DNA of 64,000 nt, taken from assembly GCF_003935375.1 (NCBI RefSeq), contig NZ_RHQM01000010.1:119873-183872 (forward strand), given 5' to 3'. This stretch comes from Stutzerimonas xanthomarina (GTDB taxonomy: Bacteria > Pseudomonadota > Gammaproteobacteria > Pseudomonadales > Pseudomonadaceae). The notes under the pieces are model-generated. The model saw only the letters and a list, made by a program, of their open reading frames with translations, had not been told where the DNA came from and made no database searches. Shown piece after piece: positions 17,177 through 26,798 of the stretch. Within the stretch, counting starts at the first letter, position 1, and each line of letters opens with the position of its first letter. The position numbers and the translations under genes were made by a program.

Positions 17177-18571
17177 TTACTCGGCCGGGTTGGCGGCGTT
17201 GTCGCCCGGACCACGGCGGCGGCGCCCCCCGCGACGACGCTTCTTCGCTCCGCCGGCTTCTTCCTTGTTGCTGAGGCCGCGAATCATGTTGCGACGTTCG
17301 CTGTCGCTGGCTTCCTGATATTCGGTCCACCAGTCGCCGAGGCCGTTGGTTTTCTCTCCGGCGCTTTCGCGTAGCAGAAGGAAATCGTAGCCAGCGCGGA
17401 AGCGCGGATTTTCCAGCAACTGATCGGCGCGGCGCCCCTGGCGGCGCGGCAGGCGCTCCTGCATGTCCCAGATCTCGCGCATGGGGATGGTGAAGCGCTT
17501 GGGAATCGCGGTGCGCTGGCACTGCTCCCAGATGATGTCGTGCGCCGCTTCCTGCATCGCCGGGATCGGCGGCATGCCACGGTCCTGCAGTTCCAGTACG
17601 CGGGCGGGCAGGGCGGGCCAGAGCAGTGCGGCAAAGAGGAATGCCGGCGTCACCGGTTTTCCCTGCTGAATGCGCAGGTCGGTGTTGGCCAGGGCGTTGC
17701 GGATCAGCGTGCCGGCGTATTCCGGGTTGCGCTCGAGTGCTGCGGCGCTCGCCGGGAACAGCGGGGCGAAGAGATCGTATTCGAGCAGCAGCTCGAAGGT
17801 GCGCTCGGCCTTGCCGCCGAGGAATAGTTTGAGCACTTCGTCGAACAGGCGTGCCGAGGGAATGCCGTCGAGCAGGTCGGCGAGGTCGACGATGGGTTCG
17901 GCGCTGTGCCGTTCGATCTCGAAGTCGAGCTTGGCGGCGAAACGCACGGCACGCAGCATGCGCACCGGGTCTTCCTGGTAGCGCTGCTCGGGGTCGCCGA
18001 TCAGACGGATCAGGCGATTGCGGATGTCGTGTACGCCACGGGTGTGGTCGAGGATGCGCTCGGTAGTCGGATCGTAATACAGCGCATTGATGGTGAAGTC
18101 GCGGCGCTGGGCGTCGTCTTCGAGGGTGCCATAGATGTTGTCACGCAGGATGCGGCCGCTCTCGTTGCGCGAAGCGAGATGGCTGGCATCGTCGTCATCC
18201 TCTTCCGGATGGTTGGCGCGGAAGGTGGCGACCTCGATGATCTCGCGACCGAAATGAACATGCACCAGCTTGAAACGGCGTCCGATCACGCGGGCGTTGC
18301 GGAATTCGGCGCGGACCTGTTCGGGCGTCGCGCTGGTCGCGACGTCGTAATCCTTGGGATTCAGCTGCAGCAGCAGGTCGCGCACGCAGCCGCCGACCAC
18401 ATATGCCTCGTAACCCGCCTGCTGCAGTCGTTCGACCACGCTCACCGCGTAACGACTGATCTCGTTGCGATGCAGGGAATGCTGCCGGCTGGACAGAATT
18501 TCAGGTGTGCGGCGGGGATGCGGGATGCGGCGCAGAGGAAGACGAAAAGACTGGAACAGCTTTTTCAGCAT
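17177..18571 (-). CDS. pcnB: Poly(A) polymerase I
   Basis: Adds 3' poly(A) tails that target RNAs for decay. 464 residues. The class II nucleotidyltransferase head has GGCVRDLLLQLNPKDYDVATSATPEQV in two blocks, with the DYDV carboxylates and the RRDFTINALYYD motif, then the RNA-binding helical domain (RMLRAVRFAAKLDFEIE) and a very basic tail (KKRRRGGRRRRG). I start at ATG 18571 (MLKKLFQSFRLPLRR), the usual start; a TTG lies 9 bases upstream. The gene is directly downstream of the small RNA crcZ, as in other Pseudomonas; weak termination of crcZ could let some transcripts run into it. Confidence 0.95.
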   Translation of the reverse strand: MLKKLFQSFRLPLRRIPHPRRTPEILSSRQHSLHRNEISRYAVSVVERLQQAGYEAYVVGGCVRDLLLQLNPKDYDVATSATPEQVRAEFRNARVIGRRFKLVHVHFGREIIEVATFRANHPEEDDDDASHLASRNESGRILRDNIYGTLEDDAQRRDFTINALYYDPTTERILDHTRGVHDIRNRLIRLIGDPEQRYQEDPVRMLRAVRFAAKLDFEIERHSAEPIVDLADLLDGIPSARLFDEVLKLFLGGKAERTFELLLEYDLFAPLFPASAAALERNPEYAGTLIRNALANTDLRIQQGKPVTPAFLFAALLWPALPARVLELQDRGMPPIPAMQEAAHDIIWEQCQRTAIPKRFTIPMREIWDMQERLPRRQGRRADQLLENPRFRAGYDFLLLRESAGEKTNGLGDWWTEYQEASDSERRNMIRGLSNKEEAGGAKKRRRGGRRRRGPGDNAANPAE

Positions 18572-18790
18572 GGGGGGCAACTGTGTGGCGGAAGACGGGC
18601 CGGTGTCGCGAATGGCCGCGAAACCTGCGCGGATTCTAGCACCGAGAGTGCTGGATGTTGAACGATGCGCAGGGAGGTGTCAAAAAGCATCGTGCGCCGC
18701 GTCACGCAGGCAGTGCTTGGCGCAGGGCGGAGGCCACGCAATTGTCGAGCAGTAAGACTGCTGTGAAGGAAAATGGGTAAGCCCCGGATA

Positions 18791-19157
18791 GCACAAAGGG
18801 GAGCCGAAGCTCCCCTTTGAATACTGTTGCGTGCTTTATTGTTATTAGTCGCTCAGGCGTTGCTGTTTTTGTTGTTCGCCTGTTCCATCGGGCCGTAGCC
18901 GTCAGGAGCACTCCACACTGGGAGCTAATAGCAAACGGATTTCTTTGGTCGCTGACTTTGCCTTGATCTTCGATCCAACCAGTGCGGGCCCTGCTGATGC
19001 AGTTTTTTGTTGTTCTCGGCCTGGTCGTGGGGCGAACCCCGTGGCAAGTCCTCTCCAAAAGAATCAGTTAGCTGCGCCTCCGCCTTCTTGTCGTTATTTT
19101 GCTGGAGCCGTTACGTCTTGTTCTTATTGTGGGATCTGCTTGTTATTGTTGTTGTGC
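18791..19157 (-). ncRNA. crcZ: CrcZ small RNA, antagonist of Hfq/Crc
   Basis: Small RNA of about 365 nt between cbrB and pcnB, the position of crcZ in Pseudomonas. It begins GCACAACAACAATAACAAG just after a sigma-54 promoter. Six A/C-rich motifs of the AAnAAYAA type are visible on the minus strand at about 19157-19139, 19130-19117, 19100-19087, 19015-19001, 18877-18861 and 18846-18834. Such motifs bind Hfq assisted by Crc and sequester them, lifting catabolite repression when preferred carbon sources run out. It ends in a 10-bp hairpin AAAGGGGAGC-TTCG-GCTCCCCTTT. No open frame through the region is convincing; the apparent 118-codon frame here is accidental. The identity rests on position, promoter and CA motifs; the exact ends are inferred. 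Confidence 0.93.
18795..18818 (-). terminator. Terminator hairpin of crcZ
   Basis: Perfect 10-bp stem AAAGGGGAGC / GCTCCCCTTT with a TTCG loop on the minus strand. The T-run is short (TTTGTGC), so termination may be incomplete and leave some read-through into pcnB. Confidence 0.8.
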
Positions 19158-19166
19158 CTATAAGTA

Positions 19167-19182
19167 AGCAGTCGCCGTGCCA
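19167..19182 (-). promoter_or_regulatory. Sigma-54 promoter of crcZ
   Basis: On the minus strand TGGCACGGCGACTGCT, a minus 24/minus 12 element with GG and GC separated by 10 bases. The predicted start at 19157 is 11 bases beyond the GC. This is the RpoN promoter expected for CbrB-dependent crcZ. Confidence 0.9.
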
Positions 19183-19201
19183 GATTTTGAAAGTCCTTAT
19201 T

Positions 19202-19214
19202 TATCAAGGGCTTG
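19202..19214 (+). promoter_or_regulatory. IHF site upstream of crcZ
   Basis: TATCAAGGGCTTG matches the IHF consensus WATCAANNNNTTR in full and lies between the crcZ promoter and the candidate CbrB site. Confidence 0.55.
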
Positions 19215-19241
19215 GTAATTATCTAGACTGAGGCGGGCAAT

Positions 19242-19280
19242 AAAAAACCGGGGCAGCGTTACCGTTGCTCCCGGTTTTTG
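19242..19280 (-). terminator. Terminator of cbrB
   Basis: Imperfect inverted repeat, ACCGGGAGC...GCTGCCCCGGT on the minus strand, followed by TTTTTT. It separates the cbrB transcript from crcZ and lies immediately downstream of, and slightly overlapping, the candidate CbrB site. Confidence 0.75.
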
Positions 19281-19305
19281 TTACGAGTCATGGCGGGCGG
19301 TAACA
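19279..19305. promoter_or_regulatory. Candidate CbrB activator site for crcZ
   Basis: Inverted repeat TGTTAC-N15-GTAACA, ending 2 bases from the cbrB stop codon and about 100 bases upstream of the crcZ minus 24 element. I recall the published CbrB target as TGTTAC and GTAACA half-sites separated by about 14 bases, so this is a close but not exact spacing match. Confidence 0.7.
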
Positions 19306-19307
19306 GA

Positions 19308-20720
19308 TTACCCGGCCGCGCTACTCGACTTGCGCCGCGGAATGCCCAGGCGCTGGCGGCGTTCCCACAGACATTTGCGGCTGATGCCCAGCTTGCGAGC
19401 CAGCTCGGTCTCGGTCATGTGATCCTGATGCTCGAGTACGAAGTGCTGGAAGTAGTCCTCCAGCGACAGATCCTCGGTCGGCTCGTTGCCCGTGGCAATG
19501 CCGCGAATGGTGCCAAGGGGCTCGTCGAAATCGTCGTCCAGTTCGTCCAGCTCGATATCAATGCCCAGCAGCTCGGCATCGATCTCCGGGCTTTCGCTGA
19601 GAATGGCTGCGCGCTCGATCGCGTTTTCCAGCTCGCGAACATTGCCCGGCCACGAGTAGTGACGGATCGCCTGCTCGGCATCGCGGGAAAAATGCAGGTC
19701 GTCGCTGCTCATGCGCTCGCCCTGGCGTGCCAGGAACGCTTTGGCGATCTCCAGCACGTCACCACCCCGCTCGCGCAGCGGCGGCAGCTTGAGCGCGATG
19801 ACGTGCAGTCGGTAATAAAGGTCTTCACGGAATTGGCCGGTCTTGGCCAGGGTTTTCAGGTCGCGGTGGGTGGCGGCGATCAGGCGTACGTCGACCTTCT
19901 GTGACTGCACCGAACCAACCCGGCGGATCTCGCCTTCCTGCAGGACCCGGAGCAGACGTGCCTGTGCCTCGAGCGGCAGTTCGCCGATCTCGTCGAGAAA
20001 CAGCGTTCCGCCGTCGGCGGCTTCGACCAGGCCTGCACGTCCAGCGCTGGCGCCGGTGAAGGCGCCTTTCTCGTGCCCGAACAGTTCGGATTCGATCAGC
20101 GTTTCCGGGATGGCTGCGCAGTTGACGGAAATCATCGGGGCCTTGGCGCGGCGCGAGAGGTTATGCAGCGCGCGGGCGACCAGTTCCTTGCCGGTGCCCG
20201 ATTCGCCCTGGATCAGCACGTTGGAATCGGTCGGTGCGACCTTGCGGATCTTGCCGAACAGGTCCTGCATGGGCGCGCAGTGGCCGATGATGCCGATGTC
20301 TTCTCGGTCGGTTGTCGCTGAGGCGGCGCTTGCGCCACGGGAGGGCTGCGCTTGTGTCGCTGCGTTGTGCTGATGGTCGGTGAGGATGCGTGCCACGGTC
20401 TGCAGCATCTCGTCATGGTCGAACGGTTTGGCGATGTAGTCGACTGCGCCCATCTTCATCGAGTCCACGGCCGAGCGCAGGCTGGCGTAGCTGGTCATGA
20501 TCAGCACCGGCGTACCTTCGGCGAGCTTGATCAGCTCGGTGCCGGGGGCGCCGGGAAGTCTCAGGTCGCTGACGATGAGGTCGAAACCCGGGATGCTGTA
20601 GCGCTCCTGTGCTTCCTGCACCGAGCCGGCTTCGCTGACCTCGTACTGGTTACGCTCGAGGAGGCGTCGCAGGGCAGAGCGGATGATGGTTTCGTCTTCG
20701 ACGATCAGAATGTGTGACAT
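19308..20720 (-). CDS. cbrB: NtrC-family response regulator CbrB
   Basis: Transcription activator of the CbrA-CbrB carbon/nitrogen balance system. 470 residues: receiver domain (1-120, phospho-acceptor Asp52 in IVSDLRLPG), AAA+ sigma-54 interaction domain with Walker A GESGTGKE near 170, the GAFTGA loop that contacts RpoN, and Walker [13 protein letters not shown], then a Fis-type helix-turn-helix at the C-terminus ([19 protein letters not shown]). Its main target is the adjacent crcZ, whose sigma-54 promoter and candidate activator site follow its stop codon. The cognate kinase gene cbrA is 61 bases upstream on the same strand. Confidence 0.95.
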   Translation of the reverse strand: MSHILIVEDETIIRSALRRLLERNQYEVSEAGSVQEAQERYSIPGFDLIVSDLRLPGAPGTELIKLAEGTPVLIMTSYASLRSAVDSMKMGAVDYIAKPFDHDEMLQTVARILTDHQHNAATQAQPSRGASAASATTDREDIGIIGHCAPMQDLFGKIRKVAPTDSNVLIQGESGTGKELVARALHNLSRRAKAPMISVNCAAIPETLIESELFGHEKGAFTGASAGRAGLVEAADGGTLFLDEIGELPLEAQARLLRVLQEGEIRRVGSVQSQKVDVRLIAATHRDLKTLAKTGQFREDLYYRLHVIALKLPPLRERGGDVLEIAKAFLARQGERMSSDDLHFSRDAEQAIRHYSWPGNVRELENAIERAAILSESPEIDAELLGIDIELDELDDDFDEPLGTIRGIATGNEPTEDLSLEDYFQHFVLEHQDHMTETELARKLGISRKCLWERRQRLGIPRRKSSSAAG

Positions 20721-20781
20721 CAGTACTCTCTCGACGGTCTGGAGGCAGAACCGGCAAAGGGCCGGTACGGCAGTCGCCTCT

Positions 20782-23736
20782 TCAACTTACGGCATGGGAC
20801 GCTTCGACATGCCGCGGCAGGGTGATGCGAAAACGGGTGCCGCGCTGTGTTTCCGGGTCGGCCGGGCTGTCGATATCGATCTGGCCATAATGCTCTTCAA
20901 TGATCGAATAGACCAGCGCGAGGCCCAGGCCGGTGCCTTCGCCAGGGTCCTTGGTGGTGAAGAATGGCTCGAACAGCCGGTCCTGGATGTCCTTCGGAAT
21001 GCCGCTGCCTTCGTCTTCCACCGTCAGGTACACCGTCTGTTCGGCAACTTCGCTGCTGATGCGGATCAAGCCGCCTTGCGGCGACGCGTCGCGGGCGTTG
21101 GATAGCAGGTTGATCAGCACCTGGGCGAGGCGCTGCGGATCGCCCTCGGCGAAATGCGTCGGATCGCAGATGTTGATGAACTGCACTTCGGTGCGGTTGC
21201 GGTTGAGTGAGAGCAGGCCGATGGCGTCCTGCGTCACCTGCGCCAGGCTCACCGGATACAGCTGCTGCTGGCGCTCGCCGGCGTGGGCGAAGCTCATCAG
21301 CGATTGCACGATGCGCGATACGCGTTTGGTCTGCTCGATGATCTGGCCGCTGATCTCGACGATCTCTCCATCGCCTTCGCGCTCGTCCCGCAGGTTCTGC
21401 GCCAGGCAGGCAATGCCGGTGATCGGGTTGCCGATCTCGTGCGCCACGCCGGCGGCCAGGCGGCCAATGCTCGCCAGGCGTTCGGAGTGAACCAGGCGGT
21501 CTTCGAGCTGCTGTGTTTCGGTCAGGTCCTCGACCAGCAGCACGAGGCCACTGTTGCCTGGTGCCAGCGGCTCGGCGATCGCCGCCTTGTGCAGGTTGAG
21601 GCAGCGGCGATGCCCATTGTGTGCCAGACGCTGCTTGTGCAGGTGCTCGTCGGCCTGCTCGATGAAGTCGCTCAGCAGGCTGCGCCAGGGTTCGGCGATG
21701 GTCGTCAGGCGCGAGCCGACGACTTGCAGCGCGGGGATCTCGGTAAGCTCCTCGAGCGCACGGTTCCACATGAGGATTTCCTGATCCTTGGCCAGCGAGC
21801 ACACGCCCATGGGCAGCTCCTGCAGTGTTTGTCGGTGATAGCGGCGCAGGGCGTCCAATTCTGCGGCCAGGCCGGTCAGGCGCGAGTGGTACTCCTCCAG
21901 CCGGCTTTCGATGAAGTGGATGTCTTCGGTGATGTAGCCATCGGCACCATTTTTGTAGGCCAGGAAATTCTCGACAATGTCCTGAGCCACGCTGGGGCCC
22001 ATCAGGCCGGACAGGTTGGCTTCGATCCGGTCGCGCAGACGGCGCAACGCATAGGGGCGATGCTCGTCGAACGGCAGCTGCAGATCGCGCAGGGCCTGTT
22101 CCACTTCCCGCTGCGCGGTCTTGGCGCCCAGTGGCTTGGCCAGCTGAGTGGCGAACTCCTGTGGCGAGGCGGCAATCAGTTCGCGCCGTTGCGGGCGACG
22201 GACGTTCTCCACCGCGCAGGCCTCGGCAGCGCTCTGCTCCTCGGGGCTGGTTTCACTGAAGATCGAGAACAGCGAGAACGCCAGCACATTGACCGCCAGT
22301 GAGGCGATTGCAGCCAGGTGCCAGCTGGTGTCGTCCAGCACATAGACGACGTTGAACAGCGGAATGTAGAAGCCGTCCAGGTTGCCCACCAGCGGCAGCA
22401 GCATGGTCACTATCCAGACGCCGATGCCGGCCAGCAGGCCGGCGATGTAGCCGCGGCGATTGGCGGTCGGCCAGTAGAGTACGGACAGCACACCGGGCAG
22501 GAACTGCAGGGTGGCGACGAAGGCAACGATGCCGAGGTTGGACAGGTCCTGCTCGGCACCGAGCAACAGGTAAAAGCCGTAGCCGGCCATGATGATGGCG
22601 AAGATCAGGCTGCGGCGCGTCCACTTCAGCCAGCGGTAGATGTTGCCTTCGCTGGATGGCTGATACAGCGGCAGCACCAAGTGGTTGAGCGCCATGCCCG
22701 ACAGTGCCAGGGTGCTGACGATGATCAGCCCGCTGGATGCCGAGAGACCGCCGACGAAGGCCAGCAGCGCCAGGGTTTCGCTCTGTGCGGCGATGCCCAG
22801 ACCCAAGGTGAAGTACTCGGGGTTGGTGCTGACCCCCAGCTTGAGTCCGGCCCAGAGGATCAGCGGCACGGCCAGGCTCATCAGCAGCAGATAGAGCGGC
22901 AGGCCCCAGCTGGCGCTCACCAGGCCGCGAGGATCAAGGTTCTCGGTGAAGGTCATGTGATACATGTGCGGCATCACGATGGCCGAGGCAAAGAACACCA
23001 GCAGCAGTGTGCGCCAGGGCCCTTCCTGCAAGGGCGTGTGCAATGCCTGCAGCGCCGACTGGTTCTGTAGCAGCCAGATTTCCAGCTGATGCGGGCCGCC
23101 GAATACCACATACAGGGCGTAGAGGCCGATGGCACCGAAGGTCACCAGCTTGACGATGGATTCGAAGGCGATGGCAAACACCAGGCCTTCGTGCTTCTCC
23201 CGCGTGGCGATGTGGCGGGCGCCGAAGAGGATGGTGAACAGCATGATCATCAGGCAATAGCCCAGCGCCACGCGCTCCTGCAGCGGCTCCAGAGTGAGAA
23301 TGCCGATGGCATCGGCCACCGCCTGGATCTGCAGGGCGAGCAACGGCAGCATGCCGATCAGCATGACCAGCGTGGTCAGCGCCCCGCTCCAGGTGCTGCG
23401 AAAGCGGAAGGCGACCAGATCGGCCAGTGACGAGAGCTGGTAGGTGCGGGTGATCCGCAGGATCGGATAGAGCAGCACTGGCGCCAGCAGGAACGCGCCG
23501 CAGACCCCCAGATAGGTGGCGAGAAAGCCGTAACCGTACTGGTAGGCCAGGCCAACCGTGCCGTAGAAGGCCCAGGCGCTGGCGTAGACGCCCAGCGACA
23601 ATGTGTAGGTCAGCGGGTGGCGGATCACCCAACGTGGAATCAATCCGCGCTCGCTGACCCAGGCGACGCCGAACAGCATGATCAGGTAGGCAACGCTGAT
23701 CAGGATCAGGTGGCTCAGGCTAAAGCTCGTCTGCAT
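20782..23736 (-). CDS. cbrA: Sensor kinase CbrA with sodium/solute symporter domain
   Basis: 984-residue membrane kinase. The first 500 or so residues form a sodium:solute symporter-like domain of about 12-13 helices (known in CbrA to transport or sense histidine). A cytoplasmic region follows with a PAS-like segment, HisKA with [20 protein letters not shown] (phospho-His in AHE), and a HATPase_c domain with N box [14 protein letters not shown]1 DEGSGIP, F box [11 protein letters not shown] and G2 [12 protein letters not shown], all intact. I start at the ATG at 23736; a GTG lies 3 bases upstream. The start overlaps the small gene cbrX by 17 bases, pointing to coupled translation. It phosphorylates CbrB. 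Confidence 0.95.
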   Translation of the reverse strand: MQTSFSLSHLILISVAYLIMLFGVAWVSERGLIPRWVIRHPLTYTLSLGVYASAWAFYGTVGLAYQYGYGFLATYLGVCGAFLLAPVLLYPILRITRTYQLSSLADLVAFRFRSTWSGALTTLVMLIGMLPLLALQIQAVADAIGILTLEPLQERVALGYCLMIMLFTILFGARHIATREKHEGLVFAIAFESIVKLVTFGAIGLYALYVVFGGPHQLEIWLLQNQSALQALHTPLQEGPWRTLLLVFFASAIVMPHMYHMTFTENLDPRGLVSASWGLPLYLLLMSLAVPLILWAGLKLGVSTNPEYFTLGLGIAAQSETLALLAFVGGLSASSGLIIVSTLALSGMALNHLVLPLYQPSSEGNIYRWLKWTRRSLIFAIIMAGYGFYLLLGAEQDLSNLGIVAFVATLQFLPGVLSVLYWPTANRRGYIAGLLAGIGVWIVTMLLPLVGNLDGFYIPLFNVVYVLDDTSWHLAAIASLAVNVLAFSLFSIFSETSPEEQSAAEACAVENVRRPQRRELIAASPQEFATQLAKPLGAKTAQREVEQALRDLQLPFDEHRPYALRRLRDRIEANLSGLMGPSVAQDIVENFLAYKNGADGYITEDIHFIESRLEEYHSRLTGLAAELDALRRYHRQTLQELPMGVCSLAKDQEILMWNRALEELTEIPALQVVGSRLTTIAEPWRSLLSDFIEQADEHLHKQRLAHNGHRRCLNLHKAAIAEPLAPGNSGLVLLVEDLTETQQLEDRLVHSERLASIGRLAAGVAHEIGNPITGIACLAQNLRDEREGDGEIVEISGQIIEQTKRVSRIVQSLMSFAHAGERQQQLYPVSLAQVTQDAIGLLSLNRNRTEVQFINICDPTHFAEGDPQRLAQVLINLLSNARDASPQGGLIRISSEVAEQTVYLTVEDEGSGIPKDIQDRLFEPFFTTKDPGEGTGLGLALVYSIIEEHYGQIDIDSPADPETQRGTRFRITLPRHVEASHAVS

Positions 23737-23896
23737 CACGCTGGCTCTGGAGGATGAAGGTCACCACGATGAGGATCAGCCACAGCACGTAGGGCCGATA
23801 CCAGGCCCCGTTGGGGTCGATCCACCAGTCCATGATGGCGGGGGAGAACAGATAGATCCCCACCACCAGGAGCAGCACCAGTCGGTAGATATACAT
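23720..23896 (-). CDS. cbrX: Small membrane protein CbrX, overlapping cbrA
   Basis: 58-residue protein with two hydrophobic segments (about 5-22 and 36-50) around a WWIDPNGAWYRPYVLW loop, and a charged SQRDADEL tail. ATG at 23896; stop TAG at 23720-23722 lies inside the 5' end of cbrA, overlapping 17 bases. A small gene in this position, called cbrX, is described upstream of cbrA in P. putida and forms an operon with it; I assign the name by position and size. Its own function is unclear; coupling of cbrA translation is the simplest role. Confidence 0.8.
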   Translation of the reverse strand: MYIYRLVLLLVVGIYLFSPAIMDWWIDPNGAWYRPYVLWLILIVVTFILQSQRDADEL

Positions 23897-23991
23897 GCCG
23901 GGTCTCGTGTCGGAAGTGGGGCGATGGTAGAGCAGCGGCGGGCGGCAAGCCACCTGCGGCAGGCAAAAGCTGGCGCAGCGTTGCAATCCGC

Positions 23992-24897
23992 CTAGCGCAG
24001 CTGCGATTCGGCCAGTGTCCGTGTGCGAGGGATGCGCTGAGCGTCCCAGTGCAGCACCGCCCAGGCGAGGATGTCGGCTGGCAGTGCATCGTTCAGCTCT
24101 GTGGGCGGTTGCTGGCCCAGCGCGCGCAAAGCACGCAGCAGCAGCGGACTGGCCTCGTGAGGCTGCAAGGGTGGCGAGCGGTAACTCTTGCCCAACTTGT
24201 GTCCATCCGGCTGGATAATCAGCGGCAGGTGCAGATAGCGCGGCTGGGGTAGACCGAGCACTTCCTGCAGGTACAGCTGACGCGGCGTGGAGTCGAGCAG
24301 ATCGGCACCGCGTACGACGTCGGTTACTCCCTGCCACGCGTCATCCAGCACCACCGCCAGCTGATAGGCGATCAAGCCGTCGCGACGGCGGATCACGAAG
24401 TCGCCGACCTCGCGACCCAGGCGCTGGCGGAATTCGCCCTGCACGCGGTCTATGAAACCGTATTCGCGATCAGGCACCTGCAAGCGAATGGCTGCGTCGT
24501 CGAGGCCGTGGCCGGCGTTGCGGCAGAAACCCGGGTATGGGCCCGGATAGCCTTCGAGCTGCTTGCGCGAGCAGGTGCAGGCATACGCCAAGCCTTCATC
24601 CAGCAGGCGCTCGATGGCTGCGCCGTAGGCGACCTGACGCTCGCTCTGGCGCAACATTTCGCCGTTCCATTCGAATCCGTAGCTCGACAGTGTCTCGACG
24701 ATGGCTCGCTGGGCGCCGGGCATCTCCCGTGGCGGGTCGATGTCTTCCATGCGCAGCAGCCAGCGGCCGCCGACCGCGCGGGCGTCAAGATAGGAAGCGA
24801 GGGCGGCCACCAGTGAGCCGAAATGCAGATAGCCGCTGGGTGTCGGGGCAAAACGGCCGACGTAGTGATGGGTTTGGGACGGGGCAGGAAAGGGCAT
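23992..24897 (-). CDS. gluQ: Glutamyl-Q tRNA(Asp) synthetase
   Basis: Truncated glutamyl-tRNA synthetase paralogue that attaches glutamate to the queuosine base at position 34 of tRNA(Asp). 301 residues: the Rossmann domain starts with GRFAPTPSGYLHFGSLVAAL (HIGH-like HFGS), the zinc site is formed by CTC...Y...C (ACTCSRKQLEGYPGPYPGFC) and the KMSKS-like motif is DGHKLGKSY. The anticodon-binding domain is absent, as usual for the family. It is placed directly downstream of dksA, as in many gammaproteobacteria where dksA-gluQ are co-transcribed; the 90-base gap contains a dksA hairpin that may only partly terminate. Confidence 0.95.
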   Translation of the reverse strand: MPFPAPSQTHHYVGRFAPTPSGYLHFGSLVAALASYLDARAVGGRWLLRMEDIDPPREMPGAQRAIVETLSSYGFEWNGEMLRQSERQVAYGAAIERLLDEGLAYACTCSRKQLEGYPGPYPGFCRNAGHGLDDAAIRLQVPDREYGFIDRVQGEFRQRLGREVGDFVIRRRDGLIAYQLAVVLDDAWQGVTDVVRGADLLDSTPRQLYLQEVLGLPQPRYLHLPLIIQPDGHKLGKSYRSPPLQPHEASPLLLRALRALGQQPPTELNDALPADILAWAVLHWDAQRIPRTRTLAESQLR

Positions 24898-24961
24898 GTT
24901 GGGGCCGGCGCTATCTGGGATGGCGGGGCGGATGAAACGCTACAGGGGCTGGAAATGAAGC

Positions 24962-24979
24962 GGGGCGCCGAAGCGCCCC
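24962..24979 (-). terminator. Hairpin after dksA
   Basis: Perfect 7-bp G/C stem GGGGCGC / GCGCCCC with a TTCG loop on the minus strand. There is no clean T-run (CGCTTCATTTCC follows), so it may be a weak terminator or processing site between dksA and gluQ. Confidence 0.6.
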
Positions 24980-24987
24980 GTTCGGGA

Positions 24988-25434
24988 TCAGGAACCGATC
25001 TGCTTTTCCTTGATCTCCGCCAGCGTCTTGCAGTCGATGCAGAGCGTAGCGGTAGGGCGGGCTTCCAGTCGGCGGATGCCGATCTCGACGCCGCAGGAAT
25101 CGCACCAGCCGTACTCGTTGTCTTCGATCAGCTGCAGCGTCTCGTCGATCTTCTTGATCAGCTTGCGCTCGCGGTCGCGGGCGCGCAGTTCCAGGCTGAA
25201 CTCTTCTTCCTGGCTGGCACGGTCGGCCGGGTCAGGGAAGTTGGCAGCCTCGTCCTGCATGTGGTGCACGGTGCGATCGACCTCTTCCATCAGCTCCTGT
25301 TTCCACTTGTTCAGGATGCCGGTGAAATGGGCGCGCATCTTGTCGCTCATGTATTCCTCGCCCTTGCTTTCCTTATAGGGCTCGAAGGCGCGAATCAGTT
25401 GCTTGCTCGACGGTGTTTCTTTGGTAATGGGCAT
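24988..25434 (-). CDS. dksA: RNA polymerase-binding transcription factor DksA
   Basis: Partner of ppGpp in the stringent response; inserts a coiled coil into the RNA polymerase secondary channel. 148 residues. Helical coiled coil about 33-110 with the tip aspartates in FPDPADRAS, followed by a four-Cys zinc finger CDSCGVEIG...CIDC and a C-terminal helix. All four cysteines are present, so this is the zinc-containing canonical DksA rather than the Zn-independent paralogue DksA2. Followed by a G/C hairpin and gluQ. Confidence 0.97.
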   Translation of the reverse strand: MPITKETPSSKQLIRAFEPYKESKGEEYMSDKMRAHFTGILNKWKQELMEEVDRTVHHMQDEAANFPDPADRASQEEEFSLELRARDRERKLIKKIDETLQLIEDNEYGWCDSCGVEIGIRRLEARPTATLCIDCKTLAEIKEKQIGS

Positions 25435-25625
25435 GGATGAACGCCTCTCGCTATGTCCATTGCGCAGGATGATTTGTCCCTTGCCGGCCCGTGCCGGCCC
25501 TGCGGCTGCAAGCGGGCGAACTTACCAGATCGGATCGGGGCGCGCTACTCCCGAATCCAACAGTAACTGCAGCGGTATCGGGACCTTGGGTAGAATTCAC
25601 GTTTCGTTCTCAACAGGAAGGTCAG

Positions 25626-26798
25626 ATGACCTCGTCATACAGTGCGCGCAGCCGCGCAATCGAACCTTTCCACGTCATGGCGCTTTTGGAGCGGGCCAAC
25701 CAGTTGCAAGTTCAAGGCCACGACGTCATTCATTTGGAAATCGGCGAGCCGGACTTCACCACCGCGGCGCCCATCGTGGCGGCAGGGCAGGCCGCGCTGG
25801 CCGCCGGGCACACGCGCTATACCCCGGCGCGCGGCCTGCCGCAGCTGCGTCAAGCCATTGCCGGTTTCTATGCGCAGCGCTACGGATTATCCATTGACCC
25901 CGAACGCATCCTGATTACACCCGGCGGCTCCGGCGCGTTGCTGCTGGCTGCCAGTCTGCTGGTGGACCCCGGCAAGCATTGGCTGCTCGCCGATCCGGGT
26001 TACCCCTGCAACCGGCATTTTCTGCGCCTGGTCGAAGGCTCTGCGCAACTGGTGCCGGTCGGCCCGGAGGTTCGTTATCAGCTGACTCCGGAGCTGGTCG
26101 AGCGCTACTGGGATCGCGACAGCGTCGGTGCGCTGGTCGCGTCGCCGGCCAATCCCACCGGGACGCTGCTGGATCGCGAGGAGCTGGCTGGGCTTTCGGC
26201 AGCGCTGAAAGCGCGTGGTGGCCATTTGGTGGTCGATGAGATCTACCACGGGCTGACCTATGGCGTGGACGCGGCAAGCGTGCTGGAAGTCGACGACGAC
26301 GCCTTCGTGCTCAACAGCTTCTCCAAATATTTCGGCATGACCGGCTGGCGCCTGGGCTGGCTGGTGGCGCCGCCGGCTGCGGTTCCGGAGCTGGAAAAGC
26401 TCGCGCAGAATCTCTACATCAGCGCGCCGAGCATGGCTCAGCACGCGGCCCTGGCGTGTTTCCAGCCGGCGACGCTGGAGATTCTCGAAGCGCGCCGCGG
26501 CGAGTTCGCCCGCCGCCGTGATTTCCTCTTGCCTGCCTTGCGGGAGCTCGGCTTCGGTATCGCGGTCGAGCCGCAGGGCGCGTTCTATCTGTACGCCGAC
26601 ATCAGCGCCTTTGGCGGCGATGCCTATGCGTTCTGCCAGCACATGCTGGAAACGGAGTTCGTCGCGATCACCCCAGGCCTGGATTTCGGTCGTTTCCAGG
26701 CCGGACATCATGTGCGTTTCGCCTACACCCAGGACCTGCCGCGCCTGGAACAGGCTGTCGAGCGCATTGCCCGCGGCTTGCGCAGCTGGCAATCGTGA
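25626..26798 (+). CDS. Class I/II pyridoxal-phosphate aminotransferase
   Basis: 390-residue fold-type I aminotransferase. Features: [15 protein letters not shown] near the N-terminus, [28 protein letters not shown] (substrate carboxylate/PLP-binding Asn), the [10 protein letters not shown] block, and the PLP-lysine motif [16 protein letters not shown]. This resembles AspC/AlaA-type enzymes; the amino donor cannot be read from sequence. ATG at 25626 with AGGAAGG upstream; the frame extends upstream to 25491 but that part overlaps the promoter region and looks unrelated. Its TGA overlaps the sfsA ATG (TGATG), so the two are coupled. Confidence 0.9.
   Translation: MTSSYSARSRAIEPFHVMALLERANQLQVQGHDVIHLEIGEPDFTTAAPIVAAGQAALAAGHTRYTPARGLPQLRQAIAGFYAQRYGLSIDPERILITPGGSGALLLAASLLVDPGKHWLLADPGYPCNRHFLRLVEGSAQLVPVGPEVRYQLTPELVERYWDRDSVGALVASPANPTGTLLDREELAGLSAALKARGGHLVVDEIYHGLTYGVDAASVLEVDDDAFVLNSFSKYFGMTGWRLGWLVAPPAAVPELEKLAQNLYISAPSMAQHAALACFQPATLEILEARRGEFARRRDFLLPALRELGFGIAVEPQGAFYLYADISAFGGDAYAFCQHMLETEFVAITPGLDFGRFQAGHHVRFAYTQDLPRLEQAVERIARGLRSWQS

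Noticed and set aside
18702..19058. 118-codon minus-strand frame between pcnB and cbrB
   Set aside because: Lies inside the CrcZ RNA and crosses its terminator; the composition is that of A/C-rich RNA motifs, not of a protein.
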